Origin: Adiantum capillus-veneris
Lineage: Eukaryota; Streptophyta; Polypodiopsida; Polypodiales; Pteridaceae
Length of the DNA: 64,000 nucleotides
Direction of reading: 5' to 3'
NCBI GenBank assembly: GCA_014529385.2
Contig: CM043969.1
Coordinates: 70,902,176-70,966,175 of the forward strand
Shown here: positions 11,878 through 20,112 of the stretch, piece by piece
How the letters are laid out: each line of letters begins with the position of its first letter
How positions within the stretch are numbered: position 1 is the first letter of the stretch
Translations under genes and position numbers: made by a program
Notes under the pieces: generated by a model
What the model was told of the DNA's origin: nothing
The model's database searches: none
Seen by the model: only the letters and a program-made list of their open reading frames with translations

Positions 11878-13298
11878 ATGGCGTCCACGTCTTCTCGCCC
11901 AAGAGCCTCCAGGTGTTTAGTGTCTCTCACACCAACAACCAACAACGGCACTTTGCCTAGAAGGCCAAGTAGTAGCATATCTTCAATTACAATACCAGCT
12001 TCAATAAGTGCAGAGAACCAATGGGTTGGACAAAGGATAAACAAAGGTTCATGGGTCCTCATGCAACCAAGAAGACCCAAGAGGTCTAGTGGTATCAACG
12101 TTTACCGCTCAGCATGGAAGGCCAAGGTGTTGGATTTCAAAGTTGAAATCGGCAAAAGATCTGTAAAGGAAGTTCTTGTTCAGCATGTGTTTACCCATCC
12201 AGAGGTGATAGCAAACGGTGGAAATGTATCAGATATACATCAACCACGTTGCAATTGTAAGTACTCTTGACATGTGAACTTACTGATACTCTCATTATAA
12301 CTTTTCTTATATATTTTGCAATGTTTCTCCCGCTTGTTATGAGTAATGTCTCCACTCTTCACAGCTCAATTACATTAGATTTGTCATTTGTACTTATTGA
12401 TACTCTTAGTTTAACTCTTCTTATATATATTGCAGATGTTTATCCCTCTTCTTATGAGCAATGGGAACCTGTGGAGTGCATAATAGGCCTCTTCCATGTT
12501 GTACATGCCCACATTGGTTCTCTACAGTACTCAGAGAGGAGCAGCAAAAGACTGGCTGATGAGGGAATCTTTTTTTATGACCACTTTTACCAACTCAGCT
12601 CAGGGAATAAGAATGGCATGTTGGTGAAAGTGCCTCTACCAACCGATTGGAACACTGTGGACTGGCCAGTTCCCGAGGAAACAATGGTGGAGGCAATGTG
12701 AAGTAAGCTCTACAAGGATATACAAAGGTCTTTACGTAGCTCTATTCCTACCAAACTGGTTAGAATTGCAAACTTTTGTCCTGTTGCACTCTTCATAGAG
12801 CTGTTTCATAGCTACAACATCAGAGTTACAAAAACTATGTTCATGTGCAAGTCATTTCAGCAGTCATCCTGTGACAAACTTCTTGACAAAGGATGGTATG
12901 CAAAGGAAGAGATTGGTTTACGGTGCGAGGTCGCGCTTGATACTCTAGTTGTCAAGTACATGATTGCAAGCCAATCACTGTTACTCTCATTTTGGTATAT
13001 GCGATCACAAATGCTAAACGGTAAGTACATTCCTATGGACCAGGTTTCTGCAGGTTTGGAAGATAATCCTACTGTGGATGTGGAAGTGATTGATAAAGAG
13101 CATGGCCTACTATTGGTGGTTACAATAAGGGAGCTATGCAGTCTTCAGCATTTGCGAAATGACATCATTGAAGAGTCAATGGACAAGGAACTATCAGATT
13201 TTTTCTTTTTCTTAGCTGGCCGTAAGGTGATGCGGCGAAGGGAAAAAGATATTTTGTGCAAAGAGTTGGATGGTCGGGTTGAAGTAGTGTCAATGTAA
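11878..13298 (+). CDS. unknown nested-element gene A (two exons, in-frame TGA)
   Basis: Not recognised. The start is at 11878 (ATG, MASTSSRPRASRCL). Exon 1 ends at 12256 before GTAAGT. The intron runs 12257-12435, ending TATATTGCAG. Exon 2 starts at 12436 in matching phase (PRCNC-Y-VYPSSYEQWEPVE). Exon 2 stays in one frame to 13298 except for a single TGA at 12699-12701. The frame beyond it (SKLYKDIQRSLRSSIPTKLV...) is clearly coding in style, so this copy either makes a truncated protein of about 214 residues or is mutated. The full frame would be about 413 residues: a Ser/Arg-rich N-terminus, then a globular part without recognisable motifs. It is the leftmost of four genes between the inverted repeats and lies tail-to-tail with the histone-like chimeric gene. 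Confidence 0.6.
12270..12465 (+). repeat. duplicated intron end with decoy 3' splice region
   Basis: About 75 bp at 12275-12350 (GATACTCTCATTATAAC... ATATTTTGCAATGTTTCTCC) is repeated at 12388-12462 (GATACTCTTAGTTTAAC... ATATATTGCAGATGTTTATCC). The second copy holds the functional-looking TTGCAG acceptor. The first has lost the AG (TTGCAA). The duplication lies across the intron-exon 2 junction of gene A. Confidence 0.75.
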
Positions 13299-13417
13299 CA
13301 GATATTCTTGTGAACCCAAGTGTATACAAATGACTTTCAAGACATGAAGTTTATTGATCTCATTTTTCAATTGTGCCCTGTGAAAAAGTGTGCTTGAAAT
13401 ACATTTCTTTACCACGT

Positions 13418-13423
<6 letters not shown>

Positions 13424-13493
<70 letters not shown>

Positions 13494-13494
13494 G
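13424..13494. repeat. (CT)n then (TA)n microsatellite
   Basis: A CT array followed by ATATATATATATATATA, sitting between the tail-to-tail ends of gene A and the chimeric gene. Confidence 0.95.
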
Positions 13495-13524
13495 GTTAAA
13501 CAAGACAAAGACATGATAGAAGAA

Positions 13525-14085
13525 TCATCTTAATTCATTAGAAAGTACAAACTCGTCCGTGAACAATGGACTGAGATACAATTTTTGTAAGTATGGAATC
13601 AGAATGTCTTCAAGGTAAAAATCGAAGGAATGCCCCTCGAAAGAAGGTGGTGAGATAGTTGTTCCCGGCGGATTTAGTTCTCCCTTTTCAGGAGTATCAT
13701 CAATTAGTAGTGTATTAGTTGCATCAAAGGGTACACCGATTTGGCTAAACGGTTTGTACAAAAGAGGTAATCCTGGTTTTTTAGGGTGGTAGTGGCCCTC
13801 AACGGTAACGCATTTTCTTTGATCATACAAAAAGGCAAAATCTGACCTGTGAGCTTGGCATACACTGCAAACTATTGCAACTAGTGGCGACAAGTTTTGC
13901 CTTTGCATTGAAGACCATATGGCAACTCTGAAGCGCGGAAGAAGAAACTGAATAAATTCCTTGGTTCCTGGACGAACCACGACTCGACAAGTTCCCATCC
14001 GAAACGTTTGCAAATCCTCAAAGGGTCCTCTGTCACCGAGAGGCACCCGCATCAGCAGCAATCCATTGACGTCCAAGATAATCAA
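13525..14085 (-). CDS. FCP1/NIF-like phosphatase module (second copy)
   Basis: This HAD-type domain of about 185 residues reads LIILDVNGLLL at motif I (nucleophile Asp present, second Asp replaced by Asn), VAIWSSMQRQNLSP at motif II, a Lys in LLYKPF (motif III candidate) and TLLIDDTPEKGELNPPGT at motif IV with both acids present. It is thus better preserved than the copy at 6193-6867, with which it shares WSSM-QNL-P and NPP. FCP1/SCP phosphatases act on Ser/Thr phosphates such as the RNA polymerase II tail; the plant DVNG subgroup has unknown substrates. The C-terminus ends at 13525 with no further domain. Confidence 0.8.
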   Translation of the reverse strand: MIILDVNGLLLMRVPLGDRGPFEDLQTFRMGTCRVVVRPGTKEFIQFLLPRFRVAIWSSMQRQNLSPLVAIVCSVCQAHRSDFAFLYDQRKCVTVEGHYHPKKPGLPLLYKPFSQIGVPFDATNTLLIDDTPEKGELNPPGTTISPPSFEGHSFDFYLEDILIPYLQKLYLSPLFTDEFVLSNELR

Positions 14086-16208
14086 CCTCTGTAAAAGTTG
14101 ACAAGTACATATAAGTAGTTAGAAGCTGAACATATTTTGCCATACTTGAATAGACATTACCGGAACAACTGTATCTACAGGTAGCAAGGGTCCATACTGG
14201 GTCTCTGTAGTGTTCATGTCGTTGTTGCTCTCCTCCGCTTTATCTTCATAGTCATCATTCACATCTTCATCAGGGGTCTCCCCCATGGCCCTTTCTGCCT
14301 CATTCAAGGTTGATCGGCTTGCCTCATACATCCTTGCCTGATCCATATCATTTTGCTCATCCCTAGGCCTGCTTTCCTCATCCATATCCTTTTGCTCATC
14401 TATAGGCCTGCTTTCCTCATCTTGGGTTTCAACCATAGGCTCTTTTGGCTCCTCCACTGGCTGACTTGGCTCTTTCATTGTCTCCTCCGGGTTAACCTTA
14501 GCACCTTCCATATGCTCATTTGACCTTTCCTCATCCTCGGCTCTTTCATCTTCTGCTGATATGACACCCTCGGCCCGTTGCGATTCCACTGTATCGGATG
14601 TAGGGGTTTGTCGTGGTGGCACGTCATGTTTTGTAAGATCAATAGTGCGCTCATCCAAGCCGCTATCTTCAAGCTCTCTAGGGCTAGACATAGTAAGCAG
14701 GTGTTGTATTAAACTTACCCGGTATCTTTGCAAATAATCATATGTGTAGTTTTTTAAAGCACTCTGCAAAATTGAAAGACCACATGGTGAGAATTCTTTT
14801 ATAGACTAAACCAAAACTAACTGAATGCATTGCCAAATGGGTACCTTAGTTATGAAAGTTTTTAATGCAAAGTAGCTTTGCAGGACATATTATGCATGGA
14901 GAAGACATCTCCAGCTGCAAGAATTCACATCGGTTTGATTTGGGACAGGTACTTCTTTGATTGGGGCCTTGTATAGTTCATACCTTCCACATAGCTTGCC
15001 ATAGGCAAGCAACAACCTCTTTATACAACTGCACAAAGCAATGTCAAGATGTTAGCATGAGGCTTCAAATTTACATGGATATCTATAAGAAACACTTTCT
15101 GATACAAAACACTTACAGCCTAATTTCAGGGTGGGTTCCTTTTATTGAATTGAACACCCACACTGCTGGTTGGTCAACATCAAGGCATATGAGACTCCAG
15201 TGATGGTTGTTCTCATATGGAAAGATGATCACAGTAACTTCCAGCATAGCACAGTGGAGAAACCAACTCTCAAAGGTCCCAGATGGACTGTTCTTTTGTC
15301 TAATAATTACAGACATTTGTGGATCAAGGAGAAACACCTCTGTGTGAGTGTGTAGTGGGAGTTGACTTTTGATCAGGCTGCAGAGACTCTACCTGAGTTA
15401 GCAAACCTATTATCTGAGCATCTGGATTCTGCAATAAATCAATGTCCACTTTTTCCAGAGCTAGCTTTCTGGTTCCATCTACAAATGGTATCTCTGCAAG
15501 CAAACCATTCTTCATTGAAAGTAGAGTTTCTTGATTCATTGCCTCTATAGACAGGGTCACATTGCACTCTGTTTGTTTCTGGGACTCCACTGCTACTTTT
15601 GCTTTCTCCTTAAGCTCTGCTTCCCTCATTTCCTCTGTTTGGCGAGCAATAGTCTCTATCCTTGCCCTTGTATTCACATCATGTGTGACATCTACAACTG
15701 TGAGCTGTGGCACTAGCTCCGGGGGGTATAACAAAATTTCCCTCATTTTCTTATCCTTGCAGACATTGGGGACCAGCAGTTTGTCATACCTCCACCTTAT
15801 TCTTTTCAATGTCTCACTATCTTTGTCCATTATAGTAACCCTGTGGGCATGGGCTGCAACAATGGTCATGTCACTGAAGTACTCCAGTAGGAAGTCCTCT
15901 GCTGCTTCCTGTAGAGCCATTAATGCCACCACCTTCCACCTTTTGGTGCCCCAGGTAGCTTCATCACATATGGACCTCACCATCCTCTGGAAGGGCAGCT
16001 TTGGTATGCATAAATCTACACATTTCTGTGCCTTTCTGATTTCTCTGAAAAGTCCCATGCAGGTTTGCAGCTTCTTCATCCTTGGCCCTTTCAGAATTTT
16101 ATTTGGTTTTCCAAGTCTTTTCTTTGGGGTTGCAGATCTGCTACTTGCTTTAGATGCTAATCCTGGACCCTTGCCTGCCTTCCTTGCAGTGGCTTTTGTT
16201 CTAGCCAT
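13525..16208 (-). CDS. chimeric gene: H3/CENH3-like histone, Ulp1-like protease, FCP1-like domain
   Basis: Gene model assembled by splice phase. The start at 16208 (MARTKATARK) opens a frame of about 294 codons holding the histone-like module. A 55-bp candidate intron (CAG|GTAGAG ... CACAGAG|GTG) joins it in phase to the Ulp1 module. An intron ending GTGCAG near 15042 keeps the Ulp1 frame open through its catalytic Cys. A donor ACTAAG|GTACCC joins in phase to SALKNYTYDYLQRYR, then the acidic region. GTTCCG|GTAATG ... TTACAG|AGG joins the acidic region in phase to the FCP1-like domain (P-RLIILDVNGLLL). One in-frame TAA at 14890-14892, just after the Ulp1 Cys region, interrupts this copy. It is divergent to gene B and shares an upstream region rich in 61-bp hairpins. 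The alternative is two adjacent genes, split after the protease. Confidence 0.6.
14119..14769 (-). CDS. acidic Glu-rich linker region of the chimeric gene
   Basis: After an acceptor near 14763 the frame reads SALKNYTYDYLQRYR up to a strong donor (CGG|GTAAGT). Beyond it a frame starting MSSPRELEDSGLDERTIDL is very rich in Glu and Asp with repeated EESRP.DEQ.DMD units (14420-14330). It ends at VVP|GTAATG in phase with the FCP1-like exon. Low complexity, predicted disordered and acidic. The short internal repeat (about 45 bp, two copies) probably arose by slippage. No catalytic motif. Confidence 0.6.
   Translation of the reverse strand: MQSALKNYTYDYLQRYRVSLIQHLLTMSSPRELEDSGLDERTIDLTKHDVPPRQTPTSDTVESQRAEGVISAEDERAEDEERSNEHMEGAKVNPEETMKEPSQPVEEPKEPMVETQDEESRPIDEQKDMDEESRPRDEQNDMDQARMYEASRSTLNEAERAMGETPDEDVNDDYEDKAEESNNDMNTTETQYGPLLPVDTVVPVMSIQVWQNMFSF
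14890..15345 (-). CDS. Ulp1-like (C48) cysteine protease module
   Basis: Ulp1 proteases mature or remove SUMO-type modifiers with a His-Asp-Cys triad and an oxyanion Gln. Seen in order: FLLDPQMSVII (counterpart of the family's WLND start), HHWSLICLDV (catalytic His followed by Trp), VFNSIKG (where families usually have D-S, so Asp is Asn here), then after an in-phase intron VPVPNQTDVNSCSWRCLLHA, giving the Gln and the catalytic Cys (codon 14917-14919). The spacing fits the family. The Asp-to-Asn change may lower activity, though some family members use Asn. An in-frame TAA follows LLHA. Ulp1-like domains are frequent passengers of plant MULE and CACTA elements, so its presence in a transposon is not unusual; its fusion to an H3-like module is. 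Confidence 0.72.
15324..16208 (-). CDS. histone H3/CENH3-like module with C-terminal extension
   Basis: The first 294 codons. Residues 1-10 are MARTKATARK, the H3 N-terminus with K4, R8 and K9 kept but Q5 and S10 changed to Ala. Residues 54-80 (FREIRKAQK, KLPFQRMVRSI) are the H3 alpha-N/alpha-1 signature. Loop 1 (84-91) is one residue longer than in canonical H3 and ends with RW, as in CENH3. Helix 2 reads ALMALQEAAEDFLLEYF, where AEDF is the CENH3 form of canonical AEAYL. HAHRVTIMDKD matches H3's HAKRVTIMPKD. The rest, residues 141-294, is not histone; residues about 190-225 are Glu/Lys/Gln-rich and probably coiled coil. Canonical H3 is 135 residues with no such tail. H3-family membership is very likely; CENH3 affinity is a judgement from loop 1 and helix 2. 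Confidence 0.82.
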   Translation of the reverse strand: MARTKATARKAGKGPGLASKASSRSATPKKRLGKPNKILKGPRMKKLQTCMGLFREIRKAQKCVDLCIPKLPFQRMVRSICDEATWGTKRWKVVALMALQEAAEDFLLEYFSDMTIVAAHAHRVTIMDKDSETLKRIRWRYDKLLVPNVCKDKKMREILLYPPELVPQLTVVDVTHDVNTRARIETIARQTEEMREAELKEKAKVAVESQKQTECNVTLSIEAMNQETLLSMKNGLLAEIPFVDGTRKLALEKVDIDLLQNPDAQIIGLLTQVESLQPDQKSTPTTHSHRGVSP

Positions 16209-16303
16209 CTCACTGTACACCAAAAGAAGAGTCTCAATCCCCTTCTCTCTTTCTATGACGCTCTCTCTCTCTCTCTCTCCTTTCTATAGCTTAGCATATA
16301 TAA

Positions 16304-16352
<49 letters not shown>

Positions 16353-16360
16353 GTCCGCAT

Positions 16361-16421
16361 TACTAAAGGCGCGCGCGGAGCACGTTTTCACCTCAACAAG
16401 CACCTCCGCGCGCCGTTAGTA
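16361..16421. repeat. 61-bp hairpin unit 1
   Basis: Starts TACTAAAGGCGCGC and ends GCGCGCCGTTAGTA; the arms are inverted repeats with one mismatch. Loop of about 33 bp. Confidence 0.8.
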
Positions 16422-16441
16422 TAGGGTAAAATAATACACAC

Positions 16442-16504
<63 letters not shown>

Positions 16505-16513
16505 AATGGACAG

Positions 16514-16572
16514 TACTAACGGCGCGCATAGAGACATGCACTACGGGTATGCCTCTCTACGCGCACCTTTGG

Positions 16573-16574
<2 letters not shown>
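16514..16574. repeat. 61-bp hairpin unit 2
   Basis: Starts TACTAACGGCGCGC and ends ACGCGCACCTTTGGTA. The arms are more diverged than in unit 1, but the length and spacing are the same. Confidence 0.7.
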
Positions 16575-16654
<80 letters not shown>

Positions 16655-17422
16655 GTGTGTGTGTGTGTGTGTATTTTAAAGATGTGTGTCTGTGTGTAAG
16701 TGAGTGTGTTTGTGAGTGTGTGTGTGTGTGTGTGTGTCTGGGTGTGTGTGTGTGTGTGTGTGTTTGTGAGTGTGTGGGTGTGTATGTGTGTGTTTGTGTG
16801 TGTGTGTGTTTGTATTTTAAAGATGTGTGTCTGTGTGTTTGTGAGTGTGTGTGTGTGTGTGTGTTTGTGAGTGTGTGTGTGTGGGTGACAGAAACAGAGA
16901 TAGAGAGATAGAGGCAAAGGCAGAGGGAGAGGCAGACCTTCGTTATGTCGATGGGTGGGCTTGCTGTCGGAGACGCAGACGACGGCTCTTGCACTCTCTC
17001 TCTCTCTCTCTCTCACTCACTCTCTTTCACGAGGTGTGTTTTTTCTCTCTCTTGACCGCTTTATATGGCGTACAAAAAGTATACGGTCTCAATAATGACC
17101 ACACGTGCAACAACATGCAAATATACTATAATTTATAGTGACACATGGGGCGCCGCCGTGTGTATCCGTTATAAGTGTGATTTTGAGAGAGAGAAAGAGA
17201 GAGAACAATAGAGAGAGAGAGAAAGAGAGAGAACAATAGAGAGAGAGAGAGAGAGAGAGTCTTAGAGAGACAGAGAGAGAGAAAGAGTGATCAGATTGTC
17301 ACAGAGATAGAGAGAGGGAGAGACACAGATTGAGAGAGAGATAGAGAGAGGGAGTCCTTACTCTCAGAGAGAGAGAGAGAGGGAGGGAGAAAGACAGAGT
17401 CAGCTTGACACACAGAAAAGCA

Positions 17423-17516
17423 ATGGAGGAGACACCTCCCTTTGAGTTCCTGCAAACCCCACCAAAAAAAGGTGATCTCTCACTCTTTCTCTCTGTATTT
17501 CCAACAGTTGGTACAA

Positions 17517-17549
<33 letters not shown>

Positions 17550-17884
17550 CTGTTGTTCAACACACACACCTCAATACCCATACTTCCATAGACAGAGACA
17601 CAGACACACATACACACAGACACACACAGAGATATATATATACATTGTTTCTTTTCCTACCCTCTCTGTACACATTACTAACGGCGCGCATAGCCAACCA
17701 AATATTGGCTCCAGCTCTCTCCGCGCGCCGTTAGTATTGTTATGACTCTCTCAGTTGTACTTAAGGCGCGCGGAGAGAGTTGCAAAAGGCACTTTTCCTT
17801 CCTCATGCGCCTTTAGTCAAATAGAAAAATACAAAGAGAGAGAGAGAGAGAGAGAGAGGCTGTGTGTATTTTTTTAGTGTTCTT

Positions 17885-17948
<64 letters not shown>

Positions 17949-17981
17949 AGGTGTGTTTTTGTTTGTGCTTTGGTGAGAGAC

Positions 17982-18027
<46 letters not shown>

Positions 18028-18044
18028 ATATATTTATATCTATC

Positions 18045-18104
<60 letters not shown>

Positions 18105-19503
18105 ATGATGGTTTGGTTTTGGCAGAGTTGTCATGTTTTCTGATGGTTTTGACTTGTCATGTTTCTTGATGAATAGGATTAAGGTCCAGTAGGCAGAAGA
18201 GGCTGAAACCAGATCCAGAGCTTGTGCCAGGATTTCAACCCTTGCAGGCTCAGTTGCTTAATGTATCTGCCAAAAGAACTGTTGACTTTTGTCAGGACAT
18301 ATCTGAAGAAAAGTCGATTGGTGAAGATCAATCAGAGAGGTCACCAGGGCAAGAGGATCCCTCACCCTACAAGGGTGTGGTGCCCTGTAGAGTACTTCTG
18401 AAGAAAAATACAAGAAAGAGGAATATAGACTTCTCAGATGATGCAGATGTGTTAGAAAGTAGTCCCTGTGCAACTAAATGTAAAGACAAAGAGGATGTGT
18501 CTTCTCTGGAAGACCCATCTGCAACTGATGAGAGGCTGTTTGATTTTGCAGCATCTTGTGGTGCTGGGGACAAGTATGATCTAGTTCATTCTATGTTTAA
18601 TCCAAAGTTTGACATTGAAGACCTGTTAGCTCAGCACAGTAATTTCTTGCAGTCCTACAGAGATAAGTTTGAAGTGATGGTGCAGGTAGGAAGGGTTGTT
18701 CTGCCTACTATGACTCTTGTGCATTTAAATGACTGTGGTGGAAAGGGACAGGGAGTGAAGAAGTATAGGGAATTACCACCCTCTTGCCGACATTCAGCCT
18801 GCCCTTTGCATCAAAAAGAATGCAAACTCATTCAGGAAGCCTTTGGCTTTATGATTTACCTGAACAGCCTGTTTGGATTCCTCATGCAGAATTCTGATGA
18901 GGTGTTAGAGGAGCAAGATGCAGCACCAGATGAGGAATGCGAGGAGACAACTCATATGCAAGAAGTCGAGGAGGTTGAAGACACAGTCGACCTTGAGGTT
19001 GAGGCAATTGAAGTACAAAGAAGTAAGATGCTCTCTGTGAAAACCACAGAAATCAAACTTCCATTGGATGTCAGTAACTTCACTGAGAAGCATGCTCAGA
19101 TGATGTTGCCTGCTGTGCCTGACTTCAGGATTGGAGACAGGACCTATATCTTCTTACATGATGTGCAAAGTGTGTTTTATTTAAGGGAGGATTTCTCCCT
19201 AGCTATTATTTCCAGAGTCCAAGAGGAGAGGAGTGGATTTGTTTCAGAGGATAGTAGTGATGATGAGGCAATGGAAACATCCAGCAATCCAATGGAATGC
19301 CTTCGAAGATGCTTTGAGAAAGCTGAAAAATACAAGGAGACACTACCTGATGAAGCCACCTTCCAAGCAATAAGACAAAGCCTAAGACCATCAAAAAGTA
19401 ACAAAGAAGTGGAGGATTGGTTTAACCATTCAGGTCAGGGGTCAACTACATCTGTAGACCTGTGGCAAGAAAACCTCTTTCTGCAGGATGAGAGCTTCAT
19501 GGT

Positions 19504-19594
<91 letters not shown>

Positions 19595-20049
19595 TGTTAT
19601 TTCTGACATTGTATGTGCAGTCTTGGATTGCTGACAAGGATGACTTCCTTCGGCGTCGGACAAGAGAGTATCGAGGAAGGGATGCGGCCCTAGCACAGTA
19701 CCTTTCAAAGCTTTGCGAGTCGCCGATAGTAGTTTTTCACAATTCCATGTCACAAGAGGGTTCAATAGCAACTTACACATTCAAGACACTATCACGCTTC
19801 TTGGGTGGACCGGTGCTGCCCAAAAGTGCAGATAAAGTCATTCTTGTGGACAAAGTGTTTGCTAGAGATTGTTTTGGTTACTGCCCAGGCTATACAGGTG
19901 GTCGGGCAGCATATTACTACACCTACACAGCAATGGCACTAGCTCTTGGTAGACAAAACCCAGATGAACTTTTAGAGTATGGCAAACATCTCATGATTCG
20001 TTACAAGGGTGACGTGCCAAAAAACAAAATTGAACCTGCAAAATCTTGA
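17423..20049 (+). CDS. unknown nested-element gene B, three exons
   Basis: Not recognised. The model is fully phase-consistent. Exon 1 is 17423-17471 ([16 protein letters not shown] + G), intron 1 17472-18176, exon 2 18177-19501, intron 2 19502-19620, exon 3 19621-20049 with TGA. Spliced length is 1803 nt, 600 residues. The N-terminal [13 protein letters not shown] is a plausible nuclear localisation signal. Residues about 190-200 carry a Cys/His cluster ([14 protein letters not shown]) that could bind zinc. An acidic stretch ([13 protein letters not shown]) follows. The C-terminus is compact with [20 protein letters not shown]. Intron 1 holds GA, GT and TA arrays plus two hairpin units. Intron 2 is almost wholly (CT)n, which doubles as the polypyrimidine tract. 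No stop interrupts the frame, so the gene looks intact. Likely an accessory protein of the nested element. Confidence 0.7.
17676..17736. repeat. 61-bp hairpin unit 3
   Basis: Starts TACTAACGGCGCGC and ends GCGCGCCGTTAGTA, giving perfect 14-bp arms. Lies inside intron 1 of gene B. Confidence 0.85.
17758..17818. repeat. 61-bp hairpin unit 4
   Basis: Starts TACTTAAGGCGCGC and ends ATGCGCCTTTAGTC; imperfect arms, same length as units 1-3. Also inside intron 1 of gene B, 21 bp after unit 3. Confidence 0.7.
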
Positions 20050-20112
20050 TACACTTCAAGTAGCAATTGTATAAGATCATGTATTACATAAATTTTGTAC
20101 AATGTCATCCAC

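Larger units (their letters stand above)
16209..17422. promoter_or_regulatory. divergent intergenic region with microsatellites and hairpins
   Basis: This region separates the head-to-head chimeric gene (minus) and gene B (plus), so both promoters must lie here or nearby. It contains (CT/GA)n arrays at about 16261-16345, 16446-16500 and 16576-16651, a long (GT)n mixture at 16651-16880, GA-rich imperfect repeats at 17185-17400, and two 61-bp hairpin units (16361-16421, 16514-16574). No TATA box is unambiguous. Confidence 0.6.

Noticed and set aside
16361-17818. The GGCGCGC hairpins as transposon terminal repeats of the chimeric or B gene region
   Set aside because: They occur in pairs 61 bp apart and inside an intron, so they do not bound the genes. 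No target duplications were seen.
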